From contig JBOZIK010000001.1 in NCBI GenBank assembly GCA_051453625.1, positions 133,498,235-133,562,234 on the forward strand: a stretch of DNA of 64,000 nt, read 5' to 3'. This document shows, piece after piece, positions 32,012 to 44,560 of this stretch. A program made the position numbers and the translations under genes. The notes under the pieces are model-generated. The model saw only the letters and a program-made list of their open reading frames with translations, was not told where the DNA came from and ran no database searches. Each line of letters opens with the position of its first letter. Within the stretch, counting starts at the first letter, position 1. Origin of the DNA: Welwitschia mirabilis (taxonomy: Eukaryota; Gnetophyta; Gnetopsida; Welwitschiales).

Positions 32012-32016
32012 TAGTT
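32012..32016. repeat. Target-site duplication TAGTT
   Basis: Partner of 24763-24767. Confidence 0.65.
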
Positions 32017-32910
32017 CAACACTTTAGAACCAACAAAATAATGATAAAAAATATAACAAGAAGCTTTAATAATGTAGCTTTGATGAAGAGCTTGAGTTCC
32101 TTCTTGTTGTCATCACCATAAGTGCAAAAGAATGATGCAATGATTATGGTCTAATAAACAAATGATGTAGTCACTTAATAATTCCTCAAAAATGCTATTT
32201 TAATGCTTCATGAGTAGATTCAATCATTTGTGCATTTGTGTATTCTTTGTTATGTACTATACATATGTAAGATCTTTTTGTCACATCATGCCTTTATATC
32301 TTTTAGTCAGTTTTTAACTGTTTGATCTCAAAAAGTAGGCATTAGAACTTTGTAACTACCATGCAATAAATAGAAATGGATTGTCATCAAGCACACAATG
32401 TCTATTTTATTTGATGTGAAATTTTATCATAGATGTCTTTAAAATTGTAGACATATTCTATCAGTTAGATGTCCTTAGTCAAAGTGCCTAGAAATTAATG
32501 AAACTTAAACTATTATAATTTTTAACCCTTTGTAATCATAAATCTGTGATGCAGATCTTGATTAATTCCCTAGAATGTAAATAATTCATCAAAGTACAAA
32601 TTTTTTGCTATTACTTATTCCAGTTTAGTATAGATGTCTTCAACTCTATTAATGTCTTTCATCTGTGTCTGATCCATCTTTTAGTATAGTCATCTTTATT
32701 GAGATAGTCGTCTTTCACTTGTGATTTAAAAACTAGTTTAGCATAGACATATTTAAATCTATAAACATATTTACCATAGACATCTTCCAATTTGCAAACA
32801 TCTTCTCAATAGACATCTTTAATTCTATAGAGATATTCAATTAATTAAGATTTGGCATTTGTAAAACTTTGGTTAAACTTCTGTGAGATATCATCTTTGA
32901 GGTTTAACAT
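32017..32910 (-). repeat. Copia II 5' LTR, U3 portion with repeated motif
   Basis: Resumes the copia II LTR beyond the nested Athila. From 32430 to 32840 it contains about twelve degenerate copies of a motif seen as TAGACATCTT or, in the other orientation, TAGATGTCTT. The outer boundary (around TTTAACA at 32903-32909) is uncertain, and the assignment to copia II rests on position. Confidence 0.6.
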
Positions 32911-32984
32911 TGACTTATACTTTTTGTAAACTAATTTTCTTCACATTAACCTATCTACATAATATATTTGACAAGTAAAATCAT

Positions 32985-35383
32985 AAAAACTAGATTTTTT
33001 CCAATATGTACTAATCCTAGTTAATGGCCTTTAACTTAACAATAAGTGGTCTGTAAGAGAAAGTGATTATTTTGAGTTATACTATTAAGTTACATTTACT
33101 TAAGGTGTCTAATTTAGAAGGAGGGAAAAATGGATGAAAATATGTAATCTATCCTTAAGATTACTCTTTATTTTTTAAGTTTTCATGGGAATAAATTATT
33201 TCTTAATTAGGATAATGAGCCAATGATCCCTCTTATGTGTATATAAAAAAATATATATGAGAAATGAACTCAAAGGAAAAAATATATCTATTCTCTAAAA
33301 TCACATTCTATCTTTGATCAATTTCACTAGATTTAATTAATTGCATTAGGATTATGGATGCTCACTAATAATGCAACTATAACAGTTTACTTATGGCATG
33401 TTCAACTGCATCAAAGACATAGGTACTTAATGGTAATGCAACACTAATTTCTTCATAAATAACATGCTTAAAATTGTTGGAATAAAAATTTCATAATACT
33501 AGATGCTTAATGAGATAAAAATAGTTGAAATAGAGTTACCCTTAATTGTAGAAAAGAGAGTGGAATAAAACATTAAGATCTGAATTGAGAAACTTCTATG
33601 CTTTATTGTCTTTAATAGTTGGACTTAGCATTTTCTCACTAACTCTTGGATTTTATACATTTACTTCATTGGGACTTCACTTGAATGAAATTTTAATTCA
33701 TAAAATAAAGTTAAAAATATAAAAATGTTAATATAAAAGGCTAGTGAATTGTCTTTTTTATCCAGAGGTTACATAGGTGAGTTTTGTTTCATACTCATTC
33801 ATAGTGCCATTTTTGTTTCATTCATTACCATTTTTCATTTCCTCATTTTAAACCTACTACCATTTTATGAGAAGTAAATATTATAAGACATACATATTTT
33901 TATCACAGACCAGCCTTTTACTTCATGTTCATCCTAGAAAAGCAAGCTTAAATTATTGGTAGTTAAAGAGTGTAACTTTTGATTAAATAGTTTTTCTTTG
34001 CATCACAACATAGGTTGCACTACTTTGAATTTTTCTTTTTAAATAAAAAGACATGTAATGAAGAGATTTTTCTTTAATGATAACATGACTTATTCTCAAA
34101 TTTTTCTTTTAATTCCTTCTATCTTAAAATTTTTAATGACAAAGTTTGATTTTAATTAGGGAACATGACATCCTCATTTTTTAGAAAATTCCTGATTTTG
34201 ATGCCTTATTTTTCAAAATTTAACCAAAATTTTTTTCAAATTACTTCAATGATTTTCATTATAATTTTTCCATGTTATTCATCTTTTATCATGCTTTTTA
34301 CTACGGATCTAGTAAAAGTCTAGTTACAACATATAATAACATGTAAAAATTAACATTGAGATTAAGTATTTTAGGCTAATTTAGATTAGAAAGGATATTT
34401 AATTGAATTTTTATCATAAAATTAAGTCTTTTATTAGTTTTAATATCAATCATAAATTTAAGTACTTAACTAAATATTGGAGCATGATGTAAAAGATAAA
34501 GGTAGCCCTATAAAAAATGTTGATAACATTGATAGCCTATATGATGGCACTTATTTCTTAAAACAAATCATCTTCAAACCCACTTACTAAATTTACCATA
34601 GAGTTACACTTGGATTATAGTATTGGACTTGGTTAATTACAACATCAAAAATCAACCATTATCTTTAATAGTATGTAGCAGTGGTCATAGAAGTAATGTA
34701 GCAATGGCATGTGGAGGTGATGTTACAAAAACATGATAGTGATGGTAGTAGTTGACAAAGGAATCCTACTCTAAAGGACATGTGTTGGACTCTTGATGAT
34801 AACCCTAAAAAGAACTATAAGATGAAGATTCCAACTATCTCATCAAATGCTATAAGATAAGAAATCTTAACCACTTTGCCTAATATAAGAAGATGAAGAT
34901 TCCACCTAATCCTATAGGACATAATCTTATTCATCTCACCTATCACTCCAAGCCAAGAAAACCCAACTACACCTACCCTAGCATTGTCTATAACAATGGC
35001 CAAGAGTCCCTTATTATAATAAAGATTTAGTTGTACAAGCTTTAATACCTTAAAGTAAAGTCATCTTCATCATGTCATGCTAAGCATCCTTTAAGAGTTT
35101 GCTACTCTCGAAGCTAACTTAATGATTTTATGCTAAATGTATCCTCTTTTTTAAAGGTAAGAAATTTCCTTATGATTAATAAAATTGTATTTGCCTTTTT
35201 TATTTTAAGTTGTAAGTTATATTATATACATGAAACTATTTTGATACTAAGTATTTACTATTTTAAGTGAATCTTTATGCTTAGAGTTTCATTAATAGTT
35301 TATAAATGCTTGATGGTTCTTAGGTATTAACAGTTCTACTTTTCATACTTACATTCAAGTTATGAAAAATAAAGTGGCAACCA
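32985..35383 (+). mobile_element. Ty3-family fragment E1: 3' internal region plus LTR
   Basis: Matches, in opposite orientation, the 3' part of the Ty3 element E2 (about 42130 down to 39595). Shared blocks include CCTAGTTAAT near 33015, TTTCATGGGAATAA near 33183, ATACTAGATGCTTA near 33497, and ATAGTTTTTCTT with ATAGGTTGCA near 33988-34020. It contains no coding domain; the gag-pol part is missing. Confidence 0.8.
34783..35383 (+). repeat. LTR of E1
   Basis: Begins TGTTGGACTCTTGATG and ends near GTGGCAACCA; aligns with the E2 LTR on the minus strand (39595-40236). Preceded by a purine-rich AAAGGACATG as PPT, so it is a 3' LTR. Confidence 0.75.
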
Positions 35384-37389
35384 CTATAGATGTAATGATT
35401 AAGATTATGTCATCACAATCTAAACCTCAATAACTTTGTATTTTTTTAAGATAAATAAGGAAGTTGTAATATATTTGTAAATCTAGTTCCATTTATTGGA
35501 TGATTTAAGTTAGTTAAAGGGTTAGTATACTTTTCATTTTTGTCATTATAATTTTTTTTAATACTCTTTCAACTTACAACTATATTTATTTTTGCATAAC
35601 TATTTTTGTATCCAACTATTATATTTGGTTATCTCGTCATCCTTATGAAAATAATAATAATTAAGTCTCACCTAGTTTTATTATAAGTTCAAGTTAAACA
35701 TGGACTAAGAAGGTAGCTAAAGAATTTTAGTTATTAAAGAAAAGAATTATTGAAGTTCCTACATTATCATTAATTATAATTTTTCTAATTATTATAATTC
35801 TTAATTATAATAATTAAGGCATTTTTCTAATTATTATAATTCTTAATCTTGTTTTTTTCCATTAAATTAAGTTTGGGATGTGAAGCAAGATTCACTTAAA
35901 TTAATTTCTCTTTCTTAGACTTATTTGTATAATTTAAATAGATTAAGCTAAGTTTGGGATGTTAAGTAAGATCCATTTAGCTTAACTATACCAAGTTAGA
36001 CCTTATCTTTGTGTGTGTTTTTGTGTTTTTCCTTTAATTTTTTTTCACACTTGAATTTTTGTAATTAAGGTTGTAAAATTAAAATTTACCTTCTACCTTA
36101 AACATATCATATTTTTCATTGGTAATAAGTCTTACTTGGTCATGGACATAGGGAGCCTTATATAGATAGAGATCTATGTCAAATTGTAATATGCTCTGAG
36201 CTTATTATACAGTATTTAACTACCTTAACTATAAAGCTGAGGCCATATAGAGAGTCATGTCTCTTTTAAGCAAAAATGTCCCAGGTGCCCAAGGTCCATG
36301 TTCCTACATACACCTTGGTAATTGAAGGTATATTAGCTAAAGACTAGAGGCACAATGGTAAGGTCCACTTGGATTTTATCACTCAGTCCATAAGGAGATG
36401 TAAGTATAGTTAATTTTAAAATTTATTAAGTCTAAAGTATAATTATATCATCAACATTGTATGATACTCTCTCTTCAAGGGGTATGTAGATAAGGTAACT
36501 AAAAGTGGTCAACGACTTGTATACCCACTAAGGTAATTCACATTTTGTCCTTTTGCTTCCTTAGAAGATGAGGATATCATCCTTAGATAGGGTGTTCACT
36601 ACTCAAATTTGGAGTTGAGTCTAATTGATAAATTTATTCATCACTTAATAATCAAATTAGACCCCTTGCATTAAAATATATCTTGCTCACATTAAAATAG
36701 TTTTAGCAAGGTACCTTTACTTATTCTTATACACATAGGTTTTTAGATAGTTAAGAGGGATTTTGTCTTAGTTGTCAGACATTATGGTTTGAATAGATCA
36801 CTTATATTTTTAGGATTAATTTCCTTTCATTCTAACTATACCTCTTCATAGTGAAATATTTCTATCTCTTTACTTTTATTACATTGTAACTTGGATATAT
36901 CATTTGAACTTATGATTGAGAGCAAGATTCCTTTTTATATTACTATATCATTATAGAAGTGAGCACATTCTTAAACAATGTGGAACTAAAGAAAAGGTAG
37001 GAAAATAAAAGTATATGCTAAGTATAAAAATATAAAAATAAAACTATGGGAGTCACATCATTCCACCCCCCTTAACTGGGTTCGGTCCCATCCATTAAGT
37101 CACTGGCAATACATTCCACATCAATACCTCATGATGAGACATGAGTTCTTAATATAGTTGCAACTCATCACATGACTTATTAGTGTGATTATTTTGATGA
37201 ATTTGTTAAAGCATTGAGTTAGGTTTCTTGGGTAAACAGAACTCCAATTCTAATGAAAGGCTATGGTTTAGTTACCCTTAACTTAACATCACTCTCTTCG
37301 TAAACTCTTTCTTATGTTTTATATGTGCCTTCTTTGAGGTTACATCTATCACTTTCCACTTTATTGCAAGAAGATCAATTAATTTTTGT
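35384..37389. other. Unassigned sequence with short repeats
   Basis: No coding domain recognised. Holds a perfect 13-bp-arm hairpin (35787-35815), a repeat of its left part, and a direct repeat around AAGTTTGGGATGT (35868-35905 and 35948-35985, period about 80 bp), a phrase common in gypsy untranslated regions. CACCCCCCTTAACTGGGTTC at 37064-37083 looks like an LTR-type fragment. Confidence 0.5.
35787..35815. repeat. Perfect AT hairpin
   Basis: AATTATTATAATT, loop CTT, AATTATAATAATT: 13-bp perfect arms. The sequence TTTTCTAATTATTATAATTC is repeated at 35781-35800 and 35824-35843. Confidence 0.9.
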
Positions 37390-39400
37390 GATGAAGTAAT
37401 TATTAAATATTTATGATGGAAATCAAAAATTAGTTATGAAAGGCTACATGGATGAAAGACTCATTTATCTTCATGGTTGTATCAAAATGTAAAAAATTGC
37501 TTACATAGTTTTCTAAGATGAAATTTATCCCTCACTACTGTGGCATGTTCAACTAGAACATCCTACTCCTCAAATAATGAATGTGATGCATGAGCCATCA
37601 TCTTCTTCTATTCATTCTATAATATTTTTCTTAGTGTAAAGCATGTATAATGGATAAAGAAACTAAATAGTGATTTACACCAAGTAAATGGTATGCTAAT
37701 CAAAAGCTTCTTCTTATTCATAATGATCTATGTGGACCTATGTTAGTTTTAACTCCTCAAGGATTTCATTATTTTATCTCTTTTATTAATAACTATTCCC
37801 AAATGACTTGGGTTTATTTTATTAAATTCAAATATTAGAGTTTGGATATTTCTAAGAAGTTTAAAACTAAAGTATAAAAGCAAACTAACTATGTAATTAA
37901 AATATTTCACTTAAATAATAGTCATAAGTTCACATCTACCAAGTTTTAAGACTATCTTGCTTCTAAAGGAATTCCTAATTTGAAGACCTACCCTAAAATA
38001 CCTTAATAAAATGACATTGCTAAGTGATTTAATTACACTATCATGAATATGGTGTAGTCTATAATGTATTTTAGTGATTGTAAGACCTATTTTTAGGGTG
38101 AAATAGTGAATATAGCTATAGATATTAATAACAACATTGGTTGACATACTAAATAAGGAGTATCTTTAGTTAAAAAGTGGTATAGGTACAAGCCAAAGTT
38201 AAATCATTTTCATGTTTTTGGTTGCAAGTTCTACATCCATATTCCTTATACATATTATAATAAATTTGAAGCACATGCTCATATTGGCATTTTTATGGAA
38301 TATATAGCTAACCAAAAGGATGATCAAGTTTATCTCCTAGAGTATCATAAGATCACTTTTTTTTTATGATATCATCGTTTTAAAGACTTGAACAATGACT
38401 CTCAGCTTATTCCTTTGAAGTTTCATCCTTCCTCTAAGCTAATAACCATTTTGGACACTTAATGTCCTATAATTGTGTTGGGATTGGGGGGGGAATAGTC
38501 ATTAATCATGCTCTAATTCCTTTTATTAGTATACCTTCTTTGCAACCTATAGGAATGAAGCAATTTGATGCTTTAAACACTCTTAATCATCATTTTAGTA
38601 GCAAATCAGTTATCTGTCTAACTAAAGATGCTAATACTACCCAAATATAAGATCAACATACTTAGTTATAATATACTCTTCAAGATGTTCATAATGATGA
38701 GAAGAGTAAAAATGAAACTAGACATAGCTTGCATATAACTTATGATGATGATGATGATAAGTTTCATTTAACTTTTAATGGTAAACCAACTTCTTTAAAA
38801 TACATCATTCTACACAATCAGTGGAACCAAGTCATAAAATAAGAATACTATGCTCTTGTAGAAAATGGTACATCATAGTTGATTTATAAAATTAAGGAAC
38901 TTATGCAATATGGAGCTATTGTGTAAGTACATTATTTAATCATAAAATTAGAAATTGATACTCAAATAAATATACTTAGTTAAGAGGAGTTTTAGCACTT
39001 CTAATCCAACATTAGATTGATAAGGAGTTGGTTCAAACTTTTCTTTCTTGTACATCATGGATTTCATTTAACTTTTGAGTCTCTAATTAAGTTACTTCTG
39101 ATCCTAGTACTATGAGATACATAGTATATTTATGGGCTAGTACTATAAGGTATGTATTACTTTTTTTGGCCTAGCATTATAGGGTGTATACTACACATCA
39201 TAAGCCTATCTCTTATGGGACATGTAGTAGTAAATTGACTACTTCTTTAACAAAGTAGTTTCTTCACATAGTAACTCCTTTAATAAGGTTTTATTGTAGG
39301 CTACATTCCCAACATTTTTCCCCAGGTACTGTGGTTTTCCTTTGGAAGAGTACCCCCATGTTGAGGGGAAAATTTCTAAGGTTTGTTTAGACACCATAGT
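37390..39400 (+). mobile_element. Copia III fragment (GAG-pre-integrase and integrase)
   Basis: Plus-strand copia pol piece. A PPT-like TTGAGGGGAAAA stands at 39361-39372, and TATA-like GGATATATAAAAAT follows at 39412, so a 3' LTR may begin there. Protease, RT and RNase H are not recognised. Motif style differs from copia I and II, suggesting another copia lineage. Confidence 0.8.
37430..38330 (+). pseudogene. Copia III integrase remnant
   Basis: Reads LMKGYMDERLIYLHG, then SLLWHVQLEHPTPQIMN (consensus L-W-H-x-R-L-G-H), then LLLIHNDLCGPMLVLTPQG with Asn where the first catalytic Asp begins, YFISFINNYSQMTWVYFIK (second Asp region as NN), IKIFHLNNSHKFTS, and KWYRYKPKLNHFHVFGCKFY with HIP. This is the standard copia integrase order. 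Several stops occur in place of Gln and Arg. Confidence 0.9.
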
Positions 39401-39594
39401 TCCACTCCTTGGGATATATAAAAATCTTAGAGAAATTCTAAGCTTTTTCTCACCTTTATAAGTAAGCTCTTCAATGAAATAATAATAGTAAAAAAATATT
39501 TTAGAGAATAAAATCTTTATTTTGGAAAAATCTTGCCTTGTGTTTAAGTTGTTAAGTCCAAATCATGATGGCATAATTCCACTCACCGCCGAAG
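39401..39594 (+). repeat. Possible copia III 3' LTR fragment
   Basis: Follows the PPT-like run; has a TATA-like box and a poly(A)-signal-like AATAAAAT near 39508. No matching 5' LTR is seen. Confidence 0.35.
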
Positions 39595-40236
39595 TGTTGG
39601 TGTAACTATTCATATTACTTAACATATTTTTAATTCAAATATAAGTATGGTAGGTAGGAAGTTAAGCCTAAAAACTATCAAATACTTGCATCTACTATTA
39701 GCTAAGTAAACATAAGAACTTACTCAATAGAGTACACTTGACATTTAAATAGTTTTTATCAAACATTTAACATGCAAAGAAATTTACTATTCTAAATTAA
39801 AAAGCAAAACTATAACTTTATTAACATAATAAGAAAGCAATTATCTTACATTTTAAAAAAGAAGCATTATGAACATAGACTTCTTGAGCTAGCCTTAAGG
39901 CTAGCCTACTCCAAAGGAAACTCAGTGAGACATTACTCTGAAGACTACACTAAGGTACAATAGAGCTTTTGCTAAAGAGAAAGTGATATAATGAATGGCT
40001 TCAAGACCCAAGTTATAGGTAAAGCTAAGGAGGGTGTAGTTGGGTAATTTGGCTCATAGTGGTAAGTGGGATAAATAAGATTCTATCTTGTAGTATTAGA
40101 TGAAACCTTTGTCCTATAAAATTTGATAGATAAGATTTCATCCTATAGCTTTAAGTGGATAAGATTTTATCATGTAGCATTAGGTGGAAGTTTCATCTTT
40201 CAGCATTAGATAGAAAATCATAATGATTCTTCAACA
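39595..40236 (-). repeat. 3' LTR of E2
   Basis: On the minus strand begins TGTTGAAGAATCATTATG after a purine-rich AAGGGTAAGA PPT, and ends near TACACCAACA. Aligns with 34783-35383. The block CCTAATG(C)TA..GATAA.ATCTTAT is repeated within it. Confidence 0.75.
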
Positions 40237-42480
40237 TCTTACCCTTAGTACAAATAGTTCCAATTGATGTCAATGCCATGTGTATTAATACCACAGTAAT
40301 GTATATCACTATTGATTATGTTTGCTACTTCACTGTGAAGTCACTACTATGTGTCTACCACATTAACACTGTATATCTGGCATGTTCAAACCACATGTCT
40401 CTAAGGATCTCGATTGAATAGGATGTAATAACTGATAAGGTCCATAACTTATTATCATATGTCATTTCATAATATGTAAAGGGTATTAAATTAGAGCCAA
40501 TGTATGCATATTTAGTAGCTCCGTCATACAGGCCCACTAGAACTATCGGCATTCTCTAATAGTTTGCCTTAATCTTTTAGATAGTGCTCCATTAAGTTCT
40601 TAAGTACATATATTTATCATGAACAAGTGCATAATTTGTTAATTTATGATAAAATGAGGAAAGACATGATTTCATAATAAAAATAGTTAATTACATATCT
40701 TTTCTAAGTTAAATTGACCTATAAACCCTAATGTAAATATTAATTTTTCATGTTAACACCTCCTAACTAAACTTTTTCTAGACCCTTAGCAAAAGGTACA
40801 ATGAAATATGTTCAACATGTAAAAATTCTAAGGAAAATCATTCAATTATTTAAAGAATGTTATAACTTTAAAGAATTTGATCAATTTTTTAATTAAAAAA
40901 AGCCATTAAAATTCGTTATTTTAAAAAATGCAAATACCATATTCTCTAACCAAAATAAAACTTTATTCTTTAATTTTTTTTAAAATATTGAAAATTACAA
41001 TCTAACTTTGAGAACAAGGTTAAAGTTTCAAAAAGGTCTTCAACATGAGTCTTTTTGTTCAAAAGGAAAAAGATGCAAACTAATGCAACCTATACTATAA
41101 TGTGAAGAAAAACTATCTAACAAAAACTCATACATGAACTAAAAGATCAATTTATGATAGAAAAATATGCACATAAGAGTGTTATATTCCTCATAAAAAG
41201 GGATAAATCTAAAATAGAAGGAATGAATTATGGCTATGCATGAAATGGATGTAAGATGGAAATTATGATGGATGAGCATAAAAAATGTGACTTAACCTAT
41301 GAATAAATGAAATAAATTTTCTAAGATAATAGCATTATTTATTAAAATTTTTGTAAACTTTAAAATTTATTTAATGGATCATAATGCTAAGTAAGTGGAG
41401 TATTAACTGAGCAAACTTATAAAATTCAAGAATTGATGAGTAAATTCTGAGTACAACTATTAAAGAAATTAAAGAACATAAGGTCTTTAATTCTAACATA
41501 AAATTTCATTCTAATTTGTTTTCTACCATTAAGATTAAATTTTTTTTAAGGATTTGATCTCACTAAGCATCTAGTATTATGTTATTCATTTTCCGATGCA
41601 GTTAAGAATATTATTTTTTGAATAAATTAGTGTTACATTACTAGCAAGCATTCATATTCCTAATGTAATTAAACATGTCATAAGTAGATCATTATAGCTA
41701 AATTTCTATTAAGAATTCATAGCCCTGATGTAGTTAACTAAACCTCGTAATATTTATCCAAGGGAAAAAATTCTTATAGAGAAGAGATATATATTTGTTT
41801 TATTTGAATCTTCTTCTCATACAAATTTTTATTCCCATAAGGATTTAGTGGGTTATTAGTCTAGTCAAGAGTTAATCTTATTCCCATGAATGCTTAAAAA
41901 TAAAGAGTTCATCATAAGGTAGATTCTACCTCTTATCCATTTTTTAAGCTTTCTAAATCAAAGACATTAGTGAATGTAACCTAATAGAATAACTCAAAAA
42001 TAAGCATCACTTCTTCTCAAAATTTATAAGTATACCTAATCTTAACTAAAACTTAGAGTAATAAAAAGATCAGTTATTATTAATTTAATTATTAAAGGGT
42101 ATTAACTAGGGTCATTAAGTCTTATGAACTCATAAGTAAATGGCCAAAATGAATGTTTTATTAGCTTAATGGGGTTATTGGAAAATGGAACAGTTAAATG
42201 GAGAGCTAAGAAAAATATCCTTAGGAAATACTTATCCTTTTATTGAATGGCTCGACTAATTAATATTACAACTATCAAGAGTTTCTACAATGGTATGCTA
42301 GAAAGAAGACTCACAAGCATTATGACTATTAGTTTGGAGTGGAAAAAATAAGAGTCAAGTAATGGCATAGTATGGAGAACATTTTTACGTAAAGACTCTA
42401 TACATACGTTTAGAAATCTAGATAAAACATGAGGAATAAAAATAATAGAGTTCAAACATTCAAAGTCAAACCTATGATAC
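40237..42480 (-). other. E2 internal non-coding region
   Basis: The part up to about 42130 matches E1 in inverted orientation. No pol domain found. A minus-strand frame at 40552-40355 is open for 65 codons (ATKYAYIGSNLIPFTYYEMT and on) but matches nothing I know. Confidence 0.55.
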
Positions 42481-43110
42481 TTTTATGCTTTTTTAAAAGA
42501 TAATATATAGCATATTTCTTAAAAGGGGATTTATAGAATTGGAAGAAATATGTTCTACAATTTTATGAGGTAATTCTAAAGCATCAAAAGACTTAGTTCC
42601 ATGATCAACATTCACTTCAAAACTAAAAGATAAATAAGAGGAGGAAATATTTAACTCATGAGGAGAACATTTAGAGTCACATATCTCATTAACAAAATCA
42701 ACTTCACTAAAGTTACCTCATAATTTCATCATGTTGAAAATATTCAAGTTCACAGTCATGTTGTGGAATAATATTTTTCATTTTACCATTTTCAAAATTA
42801 ATAATAAAATTAGATGTTACAAGAAAAGGTGATTGGAATTTAATTGTGTTTTATTGTTTCCATTTCTAAAATAATGAATTATACTGTGAAATAATAATTA
42901 TCTACTTAAATTATCACATGTTTAACTATTCATAATGATAACTTCAAATAGTTATTAATAAATTACAATTAATTCATTTAAGCTAAGTTCCTTGTACACA
43001 TAATGGAGTACAATATTAACACTCACTCTTAAGATCCAATAAAGCTTGCTTAATGTTTTATCTCTAATTGTAATGGCTATCATTAGCAACTAAGATCCTT
43101 ATACTTACGT
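42480..43110 (-). pseudogene. E2 protease and protease-RT spacer remnant
   Basis: Minus strand reads IAITIRDKTLSKLYWILRVS then VNIV and YVYKELSLNEL, matching the Athila-type V-x-I-G-x-x-x-x-x-x-A-L-L-D-L-G-A-S-V-N-x-M-P pattern with the active site lost. Further on VTSNFIINFENGKMK matches the N-A-I-I-N-C-R-N-G-x-M-K-x-S-F block, followed by HNMTVNLNIFNMM. The acidic spacer (SFEVNVDHGTKSFDALEL) follows. Confidence 0.85.
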
Positions 43111-43600
43111 AGAATTTTATTTTATATAATTACACTGGACTATTAAGCTAAGAGGGCGTTTTTCATAACATGCATATGTCTCTTCACCATGCACATATCC
43201 TTAAGGAATTTTACATATGAGGGTACTTATTTAACTTCTCATAAAATAGGCATGTTGTTTTTAACTTTCTTAAAAATCTATAAGGCCTCCAGCTATTATT
43301 CTTTTATGTTATTCTTTATAATTTTTTGTGGAAATGGTATAGACTCTTAGTAGGTAGGAAAAGGCTTTTCTAACTTCTTTACTATTTCCTTTTCATTGTT
43401 ATTTTTTGGAGGCTCTTTTTCTACTCAAATGGACTTGGTTCTATTTCTTGATTTATTCTTCTTCTGCTTTAAAGAAGAATGGATTTGGTCCTTTCTATGT
43501 GGTTTATATCTTCTTTTCCTATCATTTTAATTCTTCTTGGGTTAGGCTAAGGACTGATGGGAAGTTTTCCAAGTTTTCACTAGTTTAGCATTAAAAGAAT
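43110..43600 (-). pseudogene. E2 gag-protease linker remnant
   Basis: Minus strand contains EVRKAFSYLLRVYTISTKN and AGGLIDF, in the position where Athila-like elements have the charged linker before protease. Weak motif content. The plus-strand open frame at 43406-43588 is a shadow of this. Confidence 0.4.
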
Positions 43601-43899
43601 ATGGATGGTGATTTACTAAAATTGTTAGATATTTTGTTTAAGATTATTCATGAAGGATAAGATTTATTTATTAATTTGTATTTTAGTTTTTATGAAATCT
43701 TTCATATTTTCTTCTAATGGATTTGATAAAGTTGGTTGATGGTTTAAATAGTTTTGATCTAAATTTGATGGATAAGGATAACAAGATGAAGGGAACAAGC
43801 TCCTAAGCTAAGAAATTTTGCTATGGATTATTGTCCTACTTTCAACATAAATTAGGATGATTTATTTAATTAAGTTTGTAAGTATTTAAGTAGGAATTA

Positions 43900-44560
43900 T
43901 TTTTTTCCTTTCCAATTCTATTACATCACATTTACCTATTCATATACTATAGTTTGATATATTGGGATTAAATGAGACTTGGTAGTTTCATGTAAAACTA
44001 TGTGACAAATTAAACATCTTAGCTTTAACACTACTAGATGAGATTTAAAGGAATCTAATTTCTTTGAAAGTTCATTTATTTAATTATATATGTTAAATTT
44101 TCTAGAAATTTAAAAACACTAGTAAACTTAACTAAGTGATGGAATCAAGAGAGTTCTGACAGTTTGTCCTAATTTTTTAAACTCTCAGCTACAAATTCTA
44201 AGTATTTTTCAGCATCATTTATGTCTATTTCTAGAAAGTTACCTCATCTTATCATTTCAACTAATTATCTATTATTCAATGGTAACTCCTCATAGAAAAA
44301 GTAGATTATACAACTAGGCTCAAAACCATGCTTTAGGCACACTTGTAATAAATTCTTAAATCTTTGTAGTATTTGTAAAAAGGTTTTATGGTCTTTTTAT
44401 TGGTAGCTCATTATCTCTTTTTGTAAAGCACTTGGTTTATGAATTAAAAAGAATTTCAAAATGAAGGATTTATTGAGTTCAAGTCCTATCCTCCTAACCT
44501 AATTACAATAATTTAGGAGTTGTATGAAGAGGTCATCATTAAAATTAAAGATAATAAGTC
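43900..44560 (-). pseudogene. E2 gag remnant
   Basis: Minus strand: SALQKEIMSYQ, stop, KDHKTFLQILQRFKNLLQVC, LKHGFEPSCIIYFFYEELPL, NDAEKYLEFVAES. This follows the retrotransposon gag domain pattern (R-x-E-I-x-x-x-x-Q, E-x-x-x-x-x-W-x-R-F-K-x-L, C-P-x-H-G, Y-F-Y-x-G-L). Confidence 0.85.

Noticed and set aside
37073-37088. GGTTCGGTCCC resembling a tRNA B box
   Set aside because: No A box at the right distance and no cloverleaf; fits an LTR-type fragment better.
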